64,000 bases of DNA from JAPLDB01 sp038230515 (GCA_038230515.1 JBBRND010000018.1:27352-91351), one strand, 5' to 3'. Numbered from the stretch's first letter, positions 1-8,097 are shown. Translations and numbers: made by a program. The notes: a model not told the origin generated them from the letters alone.

Positions 1-30
1 TGAGTACCTCTCTACATCGAAAATCAGCAT

Positions 31-75
31 AAAAAAGCCGCTATCTTATTTTTTCAATAAAATAGCGGTTTTTAA
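31..75 (-). terminator. Rho-independent terminator of the 93-785 gene
   Basis: Read on the minus strand, an AT-extended stem with the core CCGCTAT/ATAGCGG is followed by a run of six T. It begins 17 bases after the stop codon of the upstream minus-strand gene. Confidence 0.8.
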
Positions 76-92
76 AACAGCCGTTTTCAGGA

Positions 93-785
93 CTATGGCT
101 TCAATTTGAAGGTAATTTCGCCCGGGCTGGTCGCGCTTTGGTTTTGCACCACTATTTTTTTGAAATCTGTCTGTAGCTTTAACGCATCCTGCGGATTTAC
201 TACTTTATAGGTTGAAGCATCCTCTCCAAACTTGCCAACTTTTAACACAGTATTTCCTGTGTTAACGATGGAGCGCCCTGTGTCAACTTTATTAATGGTA
301 ACCGAACCGTTTGCAGGAATTGATACTACCTGCATAGCCGCACTCTGCCGCTGAAATGCAGTAGCTATCTGCTCCACCACTGTAGTTAGCGCAGCATTTC
401 CTTTTGCTGCTTCCTTTAGCAACGCATAGCCGCGGTCGCTTTGCTGCATCAGTTCGCTGCTCAGCAGCAAAATAGTGTCATCAATACCTTCCACGATGGG
501 CGCAAGCCAGGCGCGTATCTGCTTTAGTGCAGTCATCAGGTTCATGTCTTTTTGAAATTCCGGCACATCGTAGCTTGCAGGCATCGCAGAAGCATTGTTG
601 CTCACTGCTGTGAACACGTCATTTACATAGCCCGTGCGCTTGGTAGCCATCTTGCGAAGCTTCCTCCGCTGGTCTGGAGTAAGGTTTGCAAGGAAAACAA
701 GAATAACAAGAATGCCGGCTGCATTGGTTTGAATGGTTGCAAGCTGTGCCGGGGTTAAACTTGCTGAAATGTTTGGGTTGCTCAT
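93..785 (-). CDS. Hypothetical protein, helical N-terminal half and beta-rich C-terminal half
   Basis: A 230-residue protein I do not recognise. There is no classical signal peptide; residues 20-35 are mildly hydrophobic (ILVILVFLANL) and are followed by a basic stretch (RRKLRKMATKR). Residues 80-150 look helical. The last 75 residues are rich in V, T, N and G with short alternating strands and read like a small beta domain. It is transcribed alone, with a TAGGTTTG -7-like box at 832-839 and a terminator at 31-75. The ATG at 785 is the only good start. Function unknown; that it is a real gene is supported by length, promoter and terminator. Confidence 0.75.
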   Translation of the reverse strand: MSNPNISASLTPAQLATIQTNAAGILVILVFLANLTPDQRRKLRKMATKRTGYVNDVFTAVSNNASAMPASYDVPEFQKDMNLMTALKQIRAWLAPIVEGIDDTILLLSSELMQQSDRGYALLKEAAKGNAALTTVVEQIATAFQRQSAAMQVVSIPANGSVTINKVDTGRSIVNTGNTVLKVGKFGEDASTYKVVNPQDALKLQTDFKKIVVQNQSATSPGEITFKLKP

Positions 786-831
786 TGTAATTAAGTTTTA
801 AATTAGTTTAACTTTTATTTTATTTAAGAGG

Positions 832-839
832 CAAACCTA
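832..839 (-). promoter_or_regulatory. Bacteroidota -7 promoter box (TAGGTTTG)
   Basis: Matches the TAnnTTTG consensus on the minus strand, 46 bases upstream of the ATG of the 93-785 gene. No clear TTTG -33 box at the preferred spacing was found. Confidence 0.4.
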
Positions 840-908
840 CTGAGGCACCCAAAAACAAAAAGGATGTTTTTTTGCTTTTCATTTTGGCAGCTTTCATTCA
901 TAGAATAA

Positions 909-943
909 AAAAACCCGCTCATCCTTTTGGATGAACGGGTTTA
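909..943 (-). terminator. Rho-independent terminator of the 978-1430 gene
   Basis: On the minus strand AAACCCGTTCATCC pairs with GGATGAGCGGGTTT around an AAAA loop, followed by T residues. It lies 35 bases past the stop codon of the gene at 978-1430. Confidence 0.85.
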
Positions 944-977
944 GCAAAACAGCCGTGCGCAGGGGCAACCGGCTGCA

Positions 978-1430
978 TTAAGTCCACCATTTTTCTTCGG
1001 TTGCCAGCAGGCAGGTAGAAGTATTTTTCTGCTCGCCTACGCATTTATAAATAGTGGTGCGCATACCTTTAAATGTGCCTTCAGACATGCAGAGCATCTC
1101 TTTTACTTCATCCAGCTTTCGGCCGTTGGTAATTAAAAAGAGCACGTTGCGCCTGTCGTCAGGCAAATTTTTCAGCGAGCCATGCCACTCAACAACTTTA
1201 AATTTTTTGTTGAGCAAGCACAGTGCCTCCAGTGCGGCTTCACCATCTGCTTCTACAGTGAGCGACACTTTGTACCTGAAAGGCGAGGCAAGCAACGCCA
1301 TAAGAAAGCAATAGAGCTGGTAATTTCTTTTGGCTTGCAATGCAACCTGTTTGAAACAACCTTCAAGGAGCGATAAAATTTTGTGAATTTGTTTGCCATC
1401 GCTGATGCAAACGTTTGATTCTTTGAACAT
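978..1430 (-). CDS. Small protein with LuxR/GerE-like helix-turn-helix
   Basis: A 150-residue cytoplasmic protein. Residues about 87-135 align without gaps to the LuxR-type HTH: LPDDRRNVLFLITNG corresponds to the family's LTPREREVLxLIAxG, and MSEGTFKGMRTTIYKCVG to the recognition helix region ISExTVKxHxxNIxxKLG. The invariant Glu of the first helix and the His of the recognition helix are replaced, so this is a divergent member and DNA binding is an inference. The N-terminal 85 residues have no receiver Asp motif and are not recognised. Divergent from the propeller gene at 1570 across 139 bp. Closed by its own terminator at 909-943. Confidence 0.65.
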   Translation of the reverse strand: MFKESNVCISDGKQIHKILSLLEGCFKQVALQAKRNYQLYCFLMALLASPFRYKVSLTVEADGEAALEALCLLNKKFKVVEWHGSLKNLPDDRRNVLFLITNGRKLDEVKEMLCMSEGTFKGMRTTIYKCVGEQKNTSTCLLATEEKWWT

Positions 1431-1536
1431 ATTTATTTGGATTTAAAGTTATGCTACGCAAGCTAAAAAAGATTGGGATGCCGCGCAAGAGAGTAAGAGA
1501 AAAATGTGCAGAATTTTTTTGTGCGGTGAAATAGGT

Positions 1537-1544
1537 TACTTTTG
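1537..1544 (+). promoter_or_regulatory. -7 promoter box (TACTTTTG) of the first propeller gene
   Basis: TAnnTTTG match 25 bases before the ATG at 1570. A TTTG at 1518-1521 lies only 15 bases upstream, shorter than the usual spacing, so the -33 assignment is weak. Confidence 0.45.
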
Positions 1545-1569
1545 ATGAACGATATTTTTTTTTGATGAG

Positions 1570-3708
1570 ATGAAAAAACATTTATCCAATAACCTCAGCC
1601 CACGCGCACCCCAGGCACTGAAGGGCGCAGCGCGCAGGACTCCCTTTAGGGGCGGGGTGAGCGTGGCAAATGTTTGGCTGCTCACACTTTTTATTTTTTC
1701 TTCGGTGAATTGTTTTTCTCAAAATCCTGGAGAGTGGGTATGGTTGCATGGAGACACCATCACAAATCAATCTGGTAATTTTGGCACTCAAGGATTACCA
1801 AGTCCAACAAATAATCCACCGGGATTATATGAGGCATGTGAATTCACTGATCCAAATGGAAACTTTTGGTTGTTTGGTGGGGCTTTACCAACTGGTAGGT
1901 ATGCTGACTTATGGAGATATGATCCACTTTTAAATGAGTGGACGTGGATGAAAGGGCTAGGTATACTTGGTTACGCTGGTAGCTTTGGTGTATTGGGTGT
2001 GCCATCACCAACAAATAATCCTCCCTCTTTATCTCATGGAATTGATTCCTGGGTAGATTCACAAGGAAATTTTTGGATGTTTGGGGGCTTGGTTTACAAT
2101 GGAGTTACAAGTTCGGATTTATGGAAATATGATGTTTCAACAAATGAATGGACGTGGATGGGAAGAGGTCAAGGTATATACGGTGTCCAAGGTCTACCAA
2201 GTTCAGCAAATAGTCCGGGTCGAAGAAATGAATGTTCCTCTTCCTGGTCTGACAATTTTGGAAATCTTTGGCTTTGGGGTGGGTATAGTATCAATGATTT
2301 ATGGCGCTACAACAGCGCTACTAATATTTGGACATGGATGAAAGGCGACTCACTTCCCAATCAAATTGGGATTTATGGAAATATTGGAATAGAAGATTCT
2401 TCTAATTCTCCAGGTGGTCGATCATCGTATAGCCATTGGATAGATTCAATCGGAAATTTTTGGTTGTTCGCTGGAAATGATTTTTCTTCTGCCTTTGTTG
2501 CATTTAATGATTTATGGAAATACAATCCCATCACAAATAATTGGACATGGATTTCAGGAAGTAATCTTGCAAATATGGCGGGAGCATATGGAGATAAATG
2601 CATCTCTTCAAATAGTAGTGTTCCATCTGCACGATTCGAAAATCGTTCTGCTTGGAAAGAGCAAGGAAATTTTTGGAGTTGGGGGGGATTTGATGCAACC
2701 GTAGGTTTCTTTTATAATGATCTTTGGAAATATTGTGTTAATTCAAATCAATGGATTTGGATTAGCGGTGATAGTATTCCAAATCAAACTGCCAGTTGGG
2801 GTACTTTAGGAGTTTCAAGCCCAACCTCTAAGCCAGATGGAAGAGGTGGTTCTTTAGGATGGAGTGATAATAATAGTTTATACTTATTTGGTGGTTTGAA
2901 CAACCATGGAATATATAATGATCTTTGGAAGTTTACAATTGATACAACATGCGGTGTCTGTCCTGTTATTTTTCCAAATTCTTTTTTTTCGTCTCAATCA
3001 AATTCTCTCTGCCCCGGCACCTGCACCGATTTTGTAAATCTTTCTTTCAATGCAGCTTCTTATCAATGGAGTTTCCCCGGAGCCACACCCGATACAAGCA
3101 CAGCCACCAACCCAACAAACATTTGCTATCAAAACTCCGGCAGCTACGATGTGCAGCTCATAGCAACAAACACAAACGGCAGCGATACACTTTTACTTAG
3201 TAACTACATTACTGTTTATCCTGCACCCGCAGCGCAGGGCATTTCGCAAAGCGGAGATACACTCTTTGCAAATGCAGGAGCAAACTCTTATCAATGGTAT
3301 TACAATACAAACATTATTACCGGAGCAACAAATTATTTTTATATAGCACCATCAAGCGGAGATTACAATGTGGTTTGCACAGATAGTAATCGGTGCGAGG
3401 TGGAGGCGGCAGTGTTTAACGTAATAGCAGCAAGCCCCACCCAACCTCCCCAAAGGGGAGGAGTTGAAATCCATCCCAACCCTGTGGTAGATATGTTGGA
3501 AATAGTGAGCCCTCTTTTCAAAGACAAAAAAGAAATAGACATTTCAATTTACAATATTCTTGGCGAAAAGGTATTGGCTGTTTCTCCCCTCTCTCTTGGG
3601 AGAGGGGCAGGGGGAGAGGCAGATGTTTCCGCGCTTCCTTCCGGCATGTACTACCTCGAAGTAACGGGCAGCGGAAAAGTTTTCAGAACTAAATTTGTGA
3701 AGCAATAA
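1570..3708 (+). CDS. Secreted kelch-repeat protein with PKD, Ig-like and T9SS sorting domains
   Basis: 712 residues. The signal peptide has an unusually long basic n-region because a 102-bp repeat block lies inside it (residues about 6-39); the hydrophobic core WLLTLFIFSS follows and cleavage is expected near FSQ at about residue 51. Six kelch-like blades follow, each with a NFWLFGG type strand and a DLWKY...NEWTWM strand (about residues 53-460). Then come a PKD domain (about 480-555), an Ig-like module ending in YNVVCTDSN, and a type A T9SS sorting domain (VEIHPNP to KFVKQ). Two GC-rich hairpin repeats are translated within the last part. Likely exported by Por/T9SS and attached to the cell surface or released; ligand unknown. 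First of three tandem paralogs. Confidence 0.85.
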   Translation: MKKHLSNNLSPRAPQALKGAARRTPFRGGVSVANVWLLTLFIFSSVNCFSQNPGEWVWLHGDTITNQSGNFGTQGLPSPTNNPPGLYEACEFTDPNGNFWLFGGALPTGRYADLWRYDPLLNEWTWMKGLGILGYAGSFGVLGVPSPTNNPPSLSHGIDSWVDSQGNFWMFGGLVYNGVTSSDLWKYDVSTNEWTWMGRGQGIYGVQGLPSSANSPGRRNECSSSWSDNFGNLWLWGGYSINDLWRYNSATNIWTWMKGDSLPNQIGIYGNIGIEDSSNSPGGRSSYSHWIDSIGNFWLFAGNDFSSAFVAFNDLWKYNPITNNWTWISGSNLANMAGAYGDKCISSNSSVPSARFENRSAWKEQGNFWSWGGFDATVGFFYNDLWKYCVNSNQWIWISGDSIPNQTASWGTLGVSSPTSKPDGRGGSLGWSDNNSLYLFGGLNNHGIYNDLWKFTIDTTCGVCPVIFPNSFFSSQSNSLCPGTCTDFVNLSFNAASYQWSFPGATPDTSTATNPTNICYQNSGSYDVQLIATNTNGSDTLLLSNYITVYPAPAAQGISQSGDTLFANAGANSYQWYYNTNIITGATNYFYIAPSSGDYNVVCTDSNRCEVEAAVFNVIAASPTQPPQRGGVEIHPNPVVDMLEIVSPLFKDKKEIDISIYNILGEKVLAVSPLSLGRGAGGEADVSALPSGMYYLEVTGSGKVFRTKFVKQ
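1585..1686 (+). repeat. 102-bp in-frame repeat block inside a signal peptide, copy 1
   Basis: Runs from TCCAATAACCTC to GCTGCTCACA and includes the short dyad CCCTTTAGGGG. It is about 90 percent identical to 3769-3870 and absent from the same place in the gene at 5953, where only 12 bp separate the ATG-proximal AAAAAA from CTTTTTATTT. It is a multiple of three and encodes a basic peptide (PRAPQ...RRTPFR) in the n-region. Confidence 0.75.
3435..3463 (+). repeat. GC-rich hairpin repeat in pre-sorting-domain linker, copy 1
   Basis: A perfect CCTCCCC-AAA-GGGGAGG hairpin preceded by CCCCACCCAA. It is translated as part of SPTQPPQRGG, between the Ig-like module and the IHPNP start of the sorting domain. 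A second copy is at 5670-5698. Confidence 0.8.
3584..3620 (+). repeat. GC-rich hairpin repeat in sorting-domain loop, copy 1
   Basis: CCCCTCTC-TCTTGG-GAGAGGGG (3586-3607) followed by CAGGGGGAGAGGC. It is translated as SPLSLGRGAGGEA inside the beta-sandwich sorting domain. The second copy at 5816-5852 is identical. Confidence 0.8.
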
Positions 3709-3750
3709 CGCATTTACTCAATTGACTTAATTAACTCAATCAACTAAACA

Positions 3751-5940
3751 GTGATCCCAAAACCTTTCTCCAATAACCTCCTCCCACGCGCACCCCAGGT
3801 ACTGAAGGGTACAGTGCGCAGGACTCCCTTTAGGGACGGGGTGAGCGTGGCAAATGTTTGGCTGCTCACACTTTTTATTTTTTCTTCCCTGCATTCTTTT
3901 TCTCAAAACCCTTTAGTGAAGATGTGGGATAAAAGGTTTGGAGGGTCGGGTGCTGATATCATTACCTGCTTCCAACAAACAAAAGACCGAGGATATATTC
4001 TCGGAGGATATTCTTATTCCGCAATCGGAGGAGATAAAACACAGGCAACATGGGGAAGTTACGATTACTGGATTGTAAAAACCGATTCGCTTGGCAGCAA
4101 ACAATGGGATAAAGATTTCGGAGGAACATCTGCTGATGAGCTTTCTTCATTGCAACAGACGGCTGACGGTGGATATATTCTTGGAGGATATTCTTATTCC
4201 GGCATTGGCGGAGACAAGACACAGTCAACATGGGGAATTGAGGAATACTGGATTGTAAAAACAGATTCACTCGGCAACAAACTATGGGATAAAGATTTTG
4301 GAGGAACAAATGATGATGAGCTTTATTCATTGCAACAAACGGCTGACGGTGGATATATTCTCGGAGGATATTCTTATTCCGGAATTGGCGGAGATAAAAC
4401 ACAGCCGTCATGGGGCTTTGCTGATTACTGGATAATAAAAACAGATTCACTCGGCAACAAACTATGGGATAAAGATTTCGGAGGAACTGGTGATGATGAG
4501 TTTTATTCATTGCAGCAAACGGCTGATGGCGGATATATTCTCGGAGGACTTTCCAATTCAGGAATCAGCGGAGACAAGACACAGGCAGCATGGGGAGGTT
4601 ACGATTACTGGATAATAAAAACCGATTCACTCGGCAACAAACTATGGGATAAAGATTTCGGAGGAACAGACATTGATTGGCTTTATTCATTGCAGCAAAC
4701 GGCTGACGGAGGATATATTCTCGGAGGATATTCTTATTCCGGCATTGGTGGAGATAAAACACAGGCCACATGGGGAGGAAGCGCAGATAATGATTACTGG
4801 ATTATAAAAACAGATTCGCTCGGTATCAAGCAATGGGATAAAGATTTCGGAGGAACAAATCAAGAAGATTATTTCGGAAATGTTTCTCAAACAAAAGAGG
4901 GTGGATATTTAATTGCCGGCACTTCTTATTCAAATATAGGAGGAGATAAAACGGAGAACAATTCGCTTGGCATTGAACAAACATGGATTGTCAAAACCGA
5001 TTCACTTGGCACTAAGCAATGGGATAAAACAATTCTTTCACCCGGTCATGATGAACAAGGGTATGCCATTCAAACCAAAGACGGATGCTATGCTGTTGCA
5101 AGTTTGGATAACGGAGGTATAGGAGGATATAAAACACAACCAAACTGGGACACAATATGTGCTGGTGTTGGATGCTCACCTGATTATTGGATTGTAAAAT
5201 TCTGCGAAACATTGCAGGCAGGTTTTACATCTCCCTCTTCTTTATGCCCCGGCACCTGCACCGATTTTGTAAATCTTTCTTTCAATGCAACCTCTTATCA
5301 ATGGTTTTTCCCCGGTGCCACGCCTGATACAAGCACAGCCACCAACCCAACAAACATTTGCTATGCAAACTTCGGCAGCTACGATGTGCAGCTAATTGCA
5401 ACCAATGCAAACGGCAGCGATACACTTTTGCTTAGCAATTACATTACAGTTTATCCTGCACCGGCAGCACAAGCAATCGCACAAAGTGGCGATACTCTCT
5501 TTGCAAATGCAGGAGCAGCAACTTATCAATGGTTCTTCAATGGCAATATCATCAACGGAGCAACAAATTATTTTTATGTAGCACCGCAAAGCGGAGATTA
5601 CAATGTGGTGTGTACAGATAGTAATGGCTGCGAGGTGGAGGCGGCAGTGTTTAATGTAATAGCAGCAAGCCCCACCCAACCTCCCCAAAGGGGAGGAGTT
5701 GAAATCCATCCCAACCCGGTTGCAGATAAGTTAGTAATCAGTAGTTCTGAGTTAGAAGAAAGAGAAGTTGATATTACAATTTACAATATTCTTGGCGAAA
5801 AGGTATTGGCTGTTTCTCCCCTCTCTCTTGGGAGAGGGGCAGGGGGAGAGGCCGATGTTTCCGAGTTACCCTCCGGCATGTACTACCTCGAAGTATTCTC
5901 CCACAATAAAGTTTTCCGCAGTAAGTTTGTAAAGCAGTAA
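3751..5940 (+). CDS. Secreted seven-bladed propeller protein with PKD, Ig-like and T9SS sorting domains
   Basis: 729 residues from a GTG start at 3751. Like its upstream neighbour it carries the 102-bp repeat block in the signal peptide n-region; the core WLLTLFIFSSLHSFSQ follows. Seven units of about 60 residues each contain GGYILGGYSYSGIGGDKTQ, a YWIVKTDSLGNKLWDKDFGG strand and a QQTA end, which fits a seven-bladed beta-propeller. Units 1-5 (about 3985-4890) are near-exact 180-bp DNA repeats. PKD, Ig-like and type A sorting domains follow, almost identical to those of the gene at 1570. The GTG start is uncertain: the paralog at 5953 has ATGAAAAAA at the equivalent place, and a GTG at 3841 within the block could also serve. 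Confidence 0.82.
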   Translation: MIPKPFSNNLLPRAPQVLKGTVRRTPFRDGVSVANVWLLTLFIFSSLHSFSQNPLVKMWDKRFGGSGADIITCFQQTKDRGYILGGYSYSAIGGDKTQATWGSYDYWIVKTDSLGSKQWDKDFGGTSADELSSLQQTADGGYILGGYSYSGIGGDKTQSTWGIEEYWIVKTDSLGNKLWDKDFGGTNDDELYSLQQTADGGYILGGYSYSGIGGDKTQPSWGFADYWIIKTDSLGNKLWDKDFGGTGDDEFYSLQQTADGGYILGGLSNSGISGDKTQAAWGGYDYWIIKTDSLGNKLWDKDFGGTDIDWLYSLQQTADGGYILGGYSYSGIGGDKTQATWGGSADNDYWIIKTDSLGIKQWDKDFGGTNQEDYFGNVSQTKEGGYLIAGTSYSNIGGDKTENNSLGIEQTWIVKTDSLGTKQWDKTILSPGHDEQGYAIQTKDGCYAVASLDNGGIGGYKTQPNWDTICAGVGCSPDYWIVKFCETLQAGFTSPSSLCPGTCTDFVNLSFNATSYQWFFPGATPDTSTATNPTNICYANFGSYDVQLIATNANGSDTLLLSNYITVYPAPAAQAIAQSGDTLFANAGAATYQWFFNGNIINGATNYFYVAPQSGDYNVVCTDSNGCEVEAAVFNVIAASPTQPPQRGGVEIHPNPVADKLVISSSELEEREVDITIYNILGEKVLAVSPLSLGRGAGGEADVSELPSGMYYLEVFSHNKVFRSKFVKQ
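3769..3870 (+). repeat. 102-bp in-frame repeat block inside a signal peptide, copy 2
   Basis: Same length and ends as copy 1 (1585-1686) with scattered substitutions, so the reading frame is kept in both genes. The ancestral short signal peptide is seen in the third paralog at 5953. Confidence 0.75.
3985..4890 (+). repeat. 180-bp tandem repeats encoding propeller blades
   Basis: Units begin at the Asp codon before RGY/GGY at 3985, 4165, 4345, 4525 and 4705. The first four are exactly 180 bp with high nucleotide identity; the fifth has extra codons, and two more divergent units follow to about 5200. The identity is higher than protein constraint requires, which suggests recent expansion or homogenisation. 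Confidence 0.85.
5670..5698 (+). repeat. GC-rich hairpin repeat in pre-sorting-domain linker, copy 2
   Basis: Identical to 3435-3463: CCTCCCC-AAA-GGGGAGG (5680-5696), translated in the same linker. Confidence 0.8.
5816..5852 (+). repeat. GC-rich hairpin repeat in sorting-domain loop, copy 2
   Basis: Identical to 3584-3620 and at the equivalent loop of the sorting domain. Confidence 0.8.
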
Positions 5941-5952
5941 TTACTTGATGAG

Positions 5953-8040
5953 ATGAAAAAACTTTTCTTCACGCTTTTTATTTTTTCTGCGCTGCATTCT
6001 TTTTCTCAAAACCCATTGGTGAAGATGTGGGATTATACATTTGGCGGAGACAGCACTGATGGGCTTAATGCATGGCTTCCACAACCCTCCAGAGATTACC
6101 TTCAACAAACAAAAGATCATGGTTACATTGTTGGTGGTTATTCAATCTCCAAGGTAAACGGAGATAAAACACAGCCAACATTTAACAGCAGTTATGATTA
6201 TTGGATTGTAAAAACTGATTCGCTTGGCATCAAGCAATGGGACAAAGATTTTGGAGGATCGGCTCGCGATGAGCTTGATGCAATGAAACAAACTGCAGAT
6301 GGCGGATATATTTTAGGAGGAAGTTCACTATCAGACGTTAGCGGAAATAAAACACAACCGCGATGGGGTGATTATGATTTTTGGATTGTGAAAGTTGACT
6401 CATCAGGCAGCATACAGTGGGACAAGGACTTCGGTGGAGATATGCAGGACGCATTTTATTCAATTCAGCAAACTAAAGACAAAGGATATATTCTGGGAGG
6501 GCATTCCCTATCAGGCATCAGCGGAGATAAAACAGAGCCAAGCCGGGGAGGGCGCGATTACTGGATTTTAAAAACTGATTCACTTGGCAATAAGCAATGG
6601 GATAAACGATTTGGAGGAAGTAGTAATGACGAACTTCACTCTGTACTCCAAACAGTTGATGGAGGATATATTTTGGCTGGAAATTCTGTTTCAGGAATCA
6701 GTGGTGATAAAACACAAGCAAGTTGGGGAGGGACAGACTACTGGGTGGTAAAGATTGATTCGGTCGGAAACAAGCAATGGGATAAACGATACGGAGGAGA
6801 TGATGAAGATCTATGTTGGAGTATTGCTCTCACAAATGATGGGGAATATATCTTGGGCGGAAATTCTCATTCAGGAATTAGTGGTGACAAAACGATGCCA
6901 ACACATGGCGGAAGCTATGATTACTGGATAATAAAAATTGATTCCCTGGGCACTATGCAATGGGATCGGGATTTTTGGGGCACATCAAATGAAGATGAGT
7001 TCGGAAACATCAGCCAGACGATTGACGGAGGATACTTGTTTTGTGGTACTTCTTATTCCCCCATTAGCGGTGACAAAACAGAAAGTAATTTAGCAGCGGA
7101 GCAAAGCTGGATTGTGAAAACAGATTCGAATGGATATATGGATTGGGATAAAACATTGCTGAATGGATACAACGAAACATGTTATGCATTGCAAAATAAT
7201 GAAGGCTGCTATGTATTCGCAAACTATAATAATGGTGGAATAGCCGGAGATAAAAGTCATCCATGTCTGGGTAGCACAGATTACTGGATCATAAAATTCT
7301 GCGATGGCAATACTCTACCGCCAATTATTGCTTACACAGCGGATCAAAACCTCTGTCCCGGAACTTGCACAAACTTTACTAACCTAACCATCAATGCAGT
7401 TTCCTACCGATGGAATTTTCCCGGAGCCACACCCGATACAAGCACAGCCACCAACCCAACAAACATTTGCTATGCAAATTCCGGCAGCTACGATGTGCAA
7501 CTCATTGCCACCAATGCAAACGGCAGCGATACACTTTTACTTAGTAACTACATTACTGTTTATCCCGCCCCCGCACCGCAGGGCATTTCGCAAAGCGGAG
7601 ATACTCTCTTTGCAAATGCAGGAGCAAACTCTTATCAATGGTATTTCAACACAACTCTTATCAGCGGAGCAACAAATTATTTTTATGTAGCACCATCGAG
7701 CGGAGATTACAATGTAGTATGCACAGATGCGAATGGGTGTGAGGTGGAGGCGGCTATCTTCAGTGTTGTGGCTTACGCGCAGTCGGCAGTCGGCAATGGG
7801 CAGTTTGCAATTTATCCAAATCCAGTGGTGGGCAAATTCACGATTCTCAATTTGCAATTCCCGATGGGAGCAAGCGTTGAGATTACAATCTACAATTTGT
7901 TAGGAGTGGCTGTTCAATCCGAAATCAAAAATCCGAAATCCGAAATGAGTGTGGATGTTTCGTTTTTGGAAAAAGGAATTTATTTTCTGAAGGTGAATGA
8001 TGGAGAGCGGGAGCAGGTGAACAAATTGGTTGTGGAATAA
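5953..8040 (+). CDS. Secreted seven-bladed propeller protein with PKD, Ig-like and T9SS sorting domains
   Basis: 695 residues, third of the tandem paralogs, 12 bp after the previous stop. It has an ordinary short signal peptide (MKKLFFTLFIFSALHSFSQ), so it shows the empty site for the 102-bp block in the two genes upstream. Seven units of about 60 residues with GGYILGG, SGISGDKT and YWIxKTDSLGxxQWDK motifs suggest a seven-bladed propeller, more diverged between units than in the neighbour. A PKD domain (residues about 465-540), an Ig-like module and a type A sorting domain ending NKLVVE follow. Where the paralogs carry GC hairpins, this gene carries 7-bp tandem repeats instead. Confidence 0.85.
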   Translation: MKKLFFTLFIFSALHSFSQNPLVKMWDYTFGGDSTDGLNAWLPQPSRDYLQQTKDHGYIVGGYSISKVNGDKTQPTFNSSYDYWIVKTDSLGIKQWDKDFGGSARDELDAMKQTADGGYILGGSSLSDVSGNKTQPRWGDYDFWIVKVDSSGSIQWDKDFGGDMQDAFYSIQQTKDKGYILGGHSLSGISGDKTEPSRGGRDYWILKTDSLGNKQWDKRFGGSSNDELHSVLQTVDGGYILAGNSVSGISGDKTQASWGGTDYWVVKIDSVGNKQWDKRYGGDDEDLCWSIALTNDGEYILGGNSHSGISGDKTMPTHGGSYDYWIIKIDSLGTMQWDRDFWGTSNEDEFGNISQTIDGGYLFCGTSYSPISGDKTESNLAAEQSWIVKTDSNGYMDWDKTLLNGYNETCYALQNNEGCYVFANYNNGGIAGDKSHPCLGSTDYWIIKFCDGNTLPPIIAYTADQNLCPGTCTNFTNLTINAVSYRWNFPGATPDTSTATNPTNICYANSGSYDVQLIATNANGSDTLLLSNYITVYPAPAPQGISQSGDTLFANAGANSYQWYFNTTLISGATNYFYVAPSSGDYNVVCTDANGCEVEAAIFSVVAYAQSAVGNGQFAIYPNPVVGKFTILNLQFPMGASVEITIYNLLGVAVQSEIKNPKSEMSVDVSFLEKGIYFLKVNDGEREQVNKLVVE
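7780..7804 (+). repeat. Heptanucleotide tandem repeat (CAGTCGG type) in pre-sorting-domain linker
   Basis: CAGTCGG, CAGTCGG, CAATGGG, CAGT in a row. It lies exactly where the two paralogs carry the GC hairpin repeat and is translated as AQSAVGNGQF. Confidence 0.7.
7843..7870 (+). repeat. Heptanucleotide tandem repeat (ATTnnnn type) in sorting domain
   Basis: ATTCTCA, ATTTGCA, ATTCCCG, ATGGGAG: four degenerate 7-bp units, translated as ILNLQFPMGA in the first strands of the sorting domain. Confidence 0.5.
7917..7947 (+). repeat. Heptanucleotide tandem repeat (ATCCGAA type) in sorting-domain loop
   Basis: ATCCGAA, ATCAAAA, ATCCGAA, ATCCGAA, ATG. It lies in the same sorting-domain loop that holds the GC hairpin in the two upstream paralogs and is translated as SEIKNPKSEM. 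Confidence 0.7.
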
Positions 8041-8070
8041 ACCACAACCTGCTTATTTTTTTGAATCCGT

Positions 8071-8078
8071 TACCTTTG
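8071..8078 (+). promoter_or_regulatory. -7 promoter box (TACCTTTG), fixes the start of the deacetylase gene
   Basis: TAnnTTTG match ending 19 bases before the ATG at 8098. It overlaps the upstream in-frame TTG at 8080, which therefore cannot be the start if this box is used. Confidence 0.5.
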
Positions 8079-8097
8079 GTTGCTGCCGCACATACGC

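Noticed and set aside
60..76. 17-mer AAAATAGCGGTTTTTAA shared with 50854-50870
   Set aside because: At the first site it is half of a terminator hairpin, at the second no partner stem is seen; a short AT-rich match can arise by chance.
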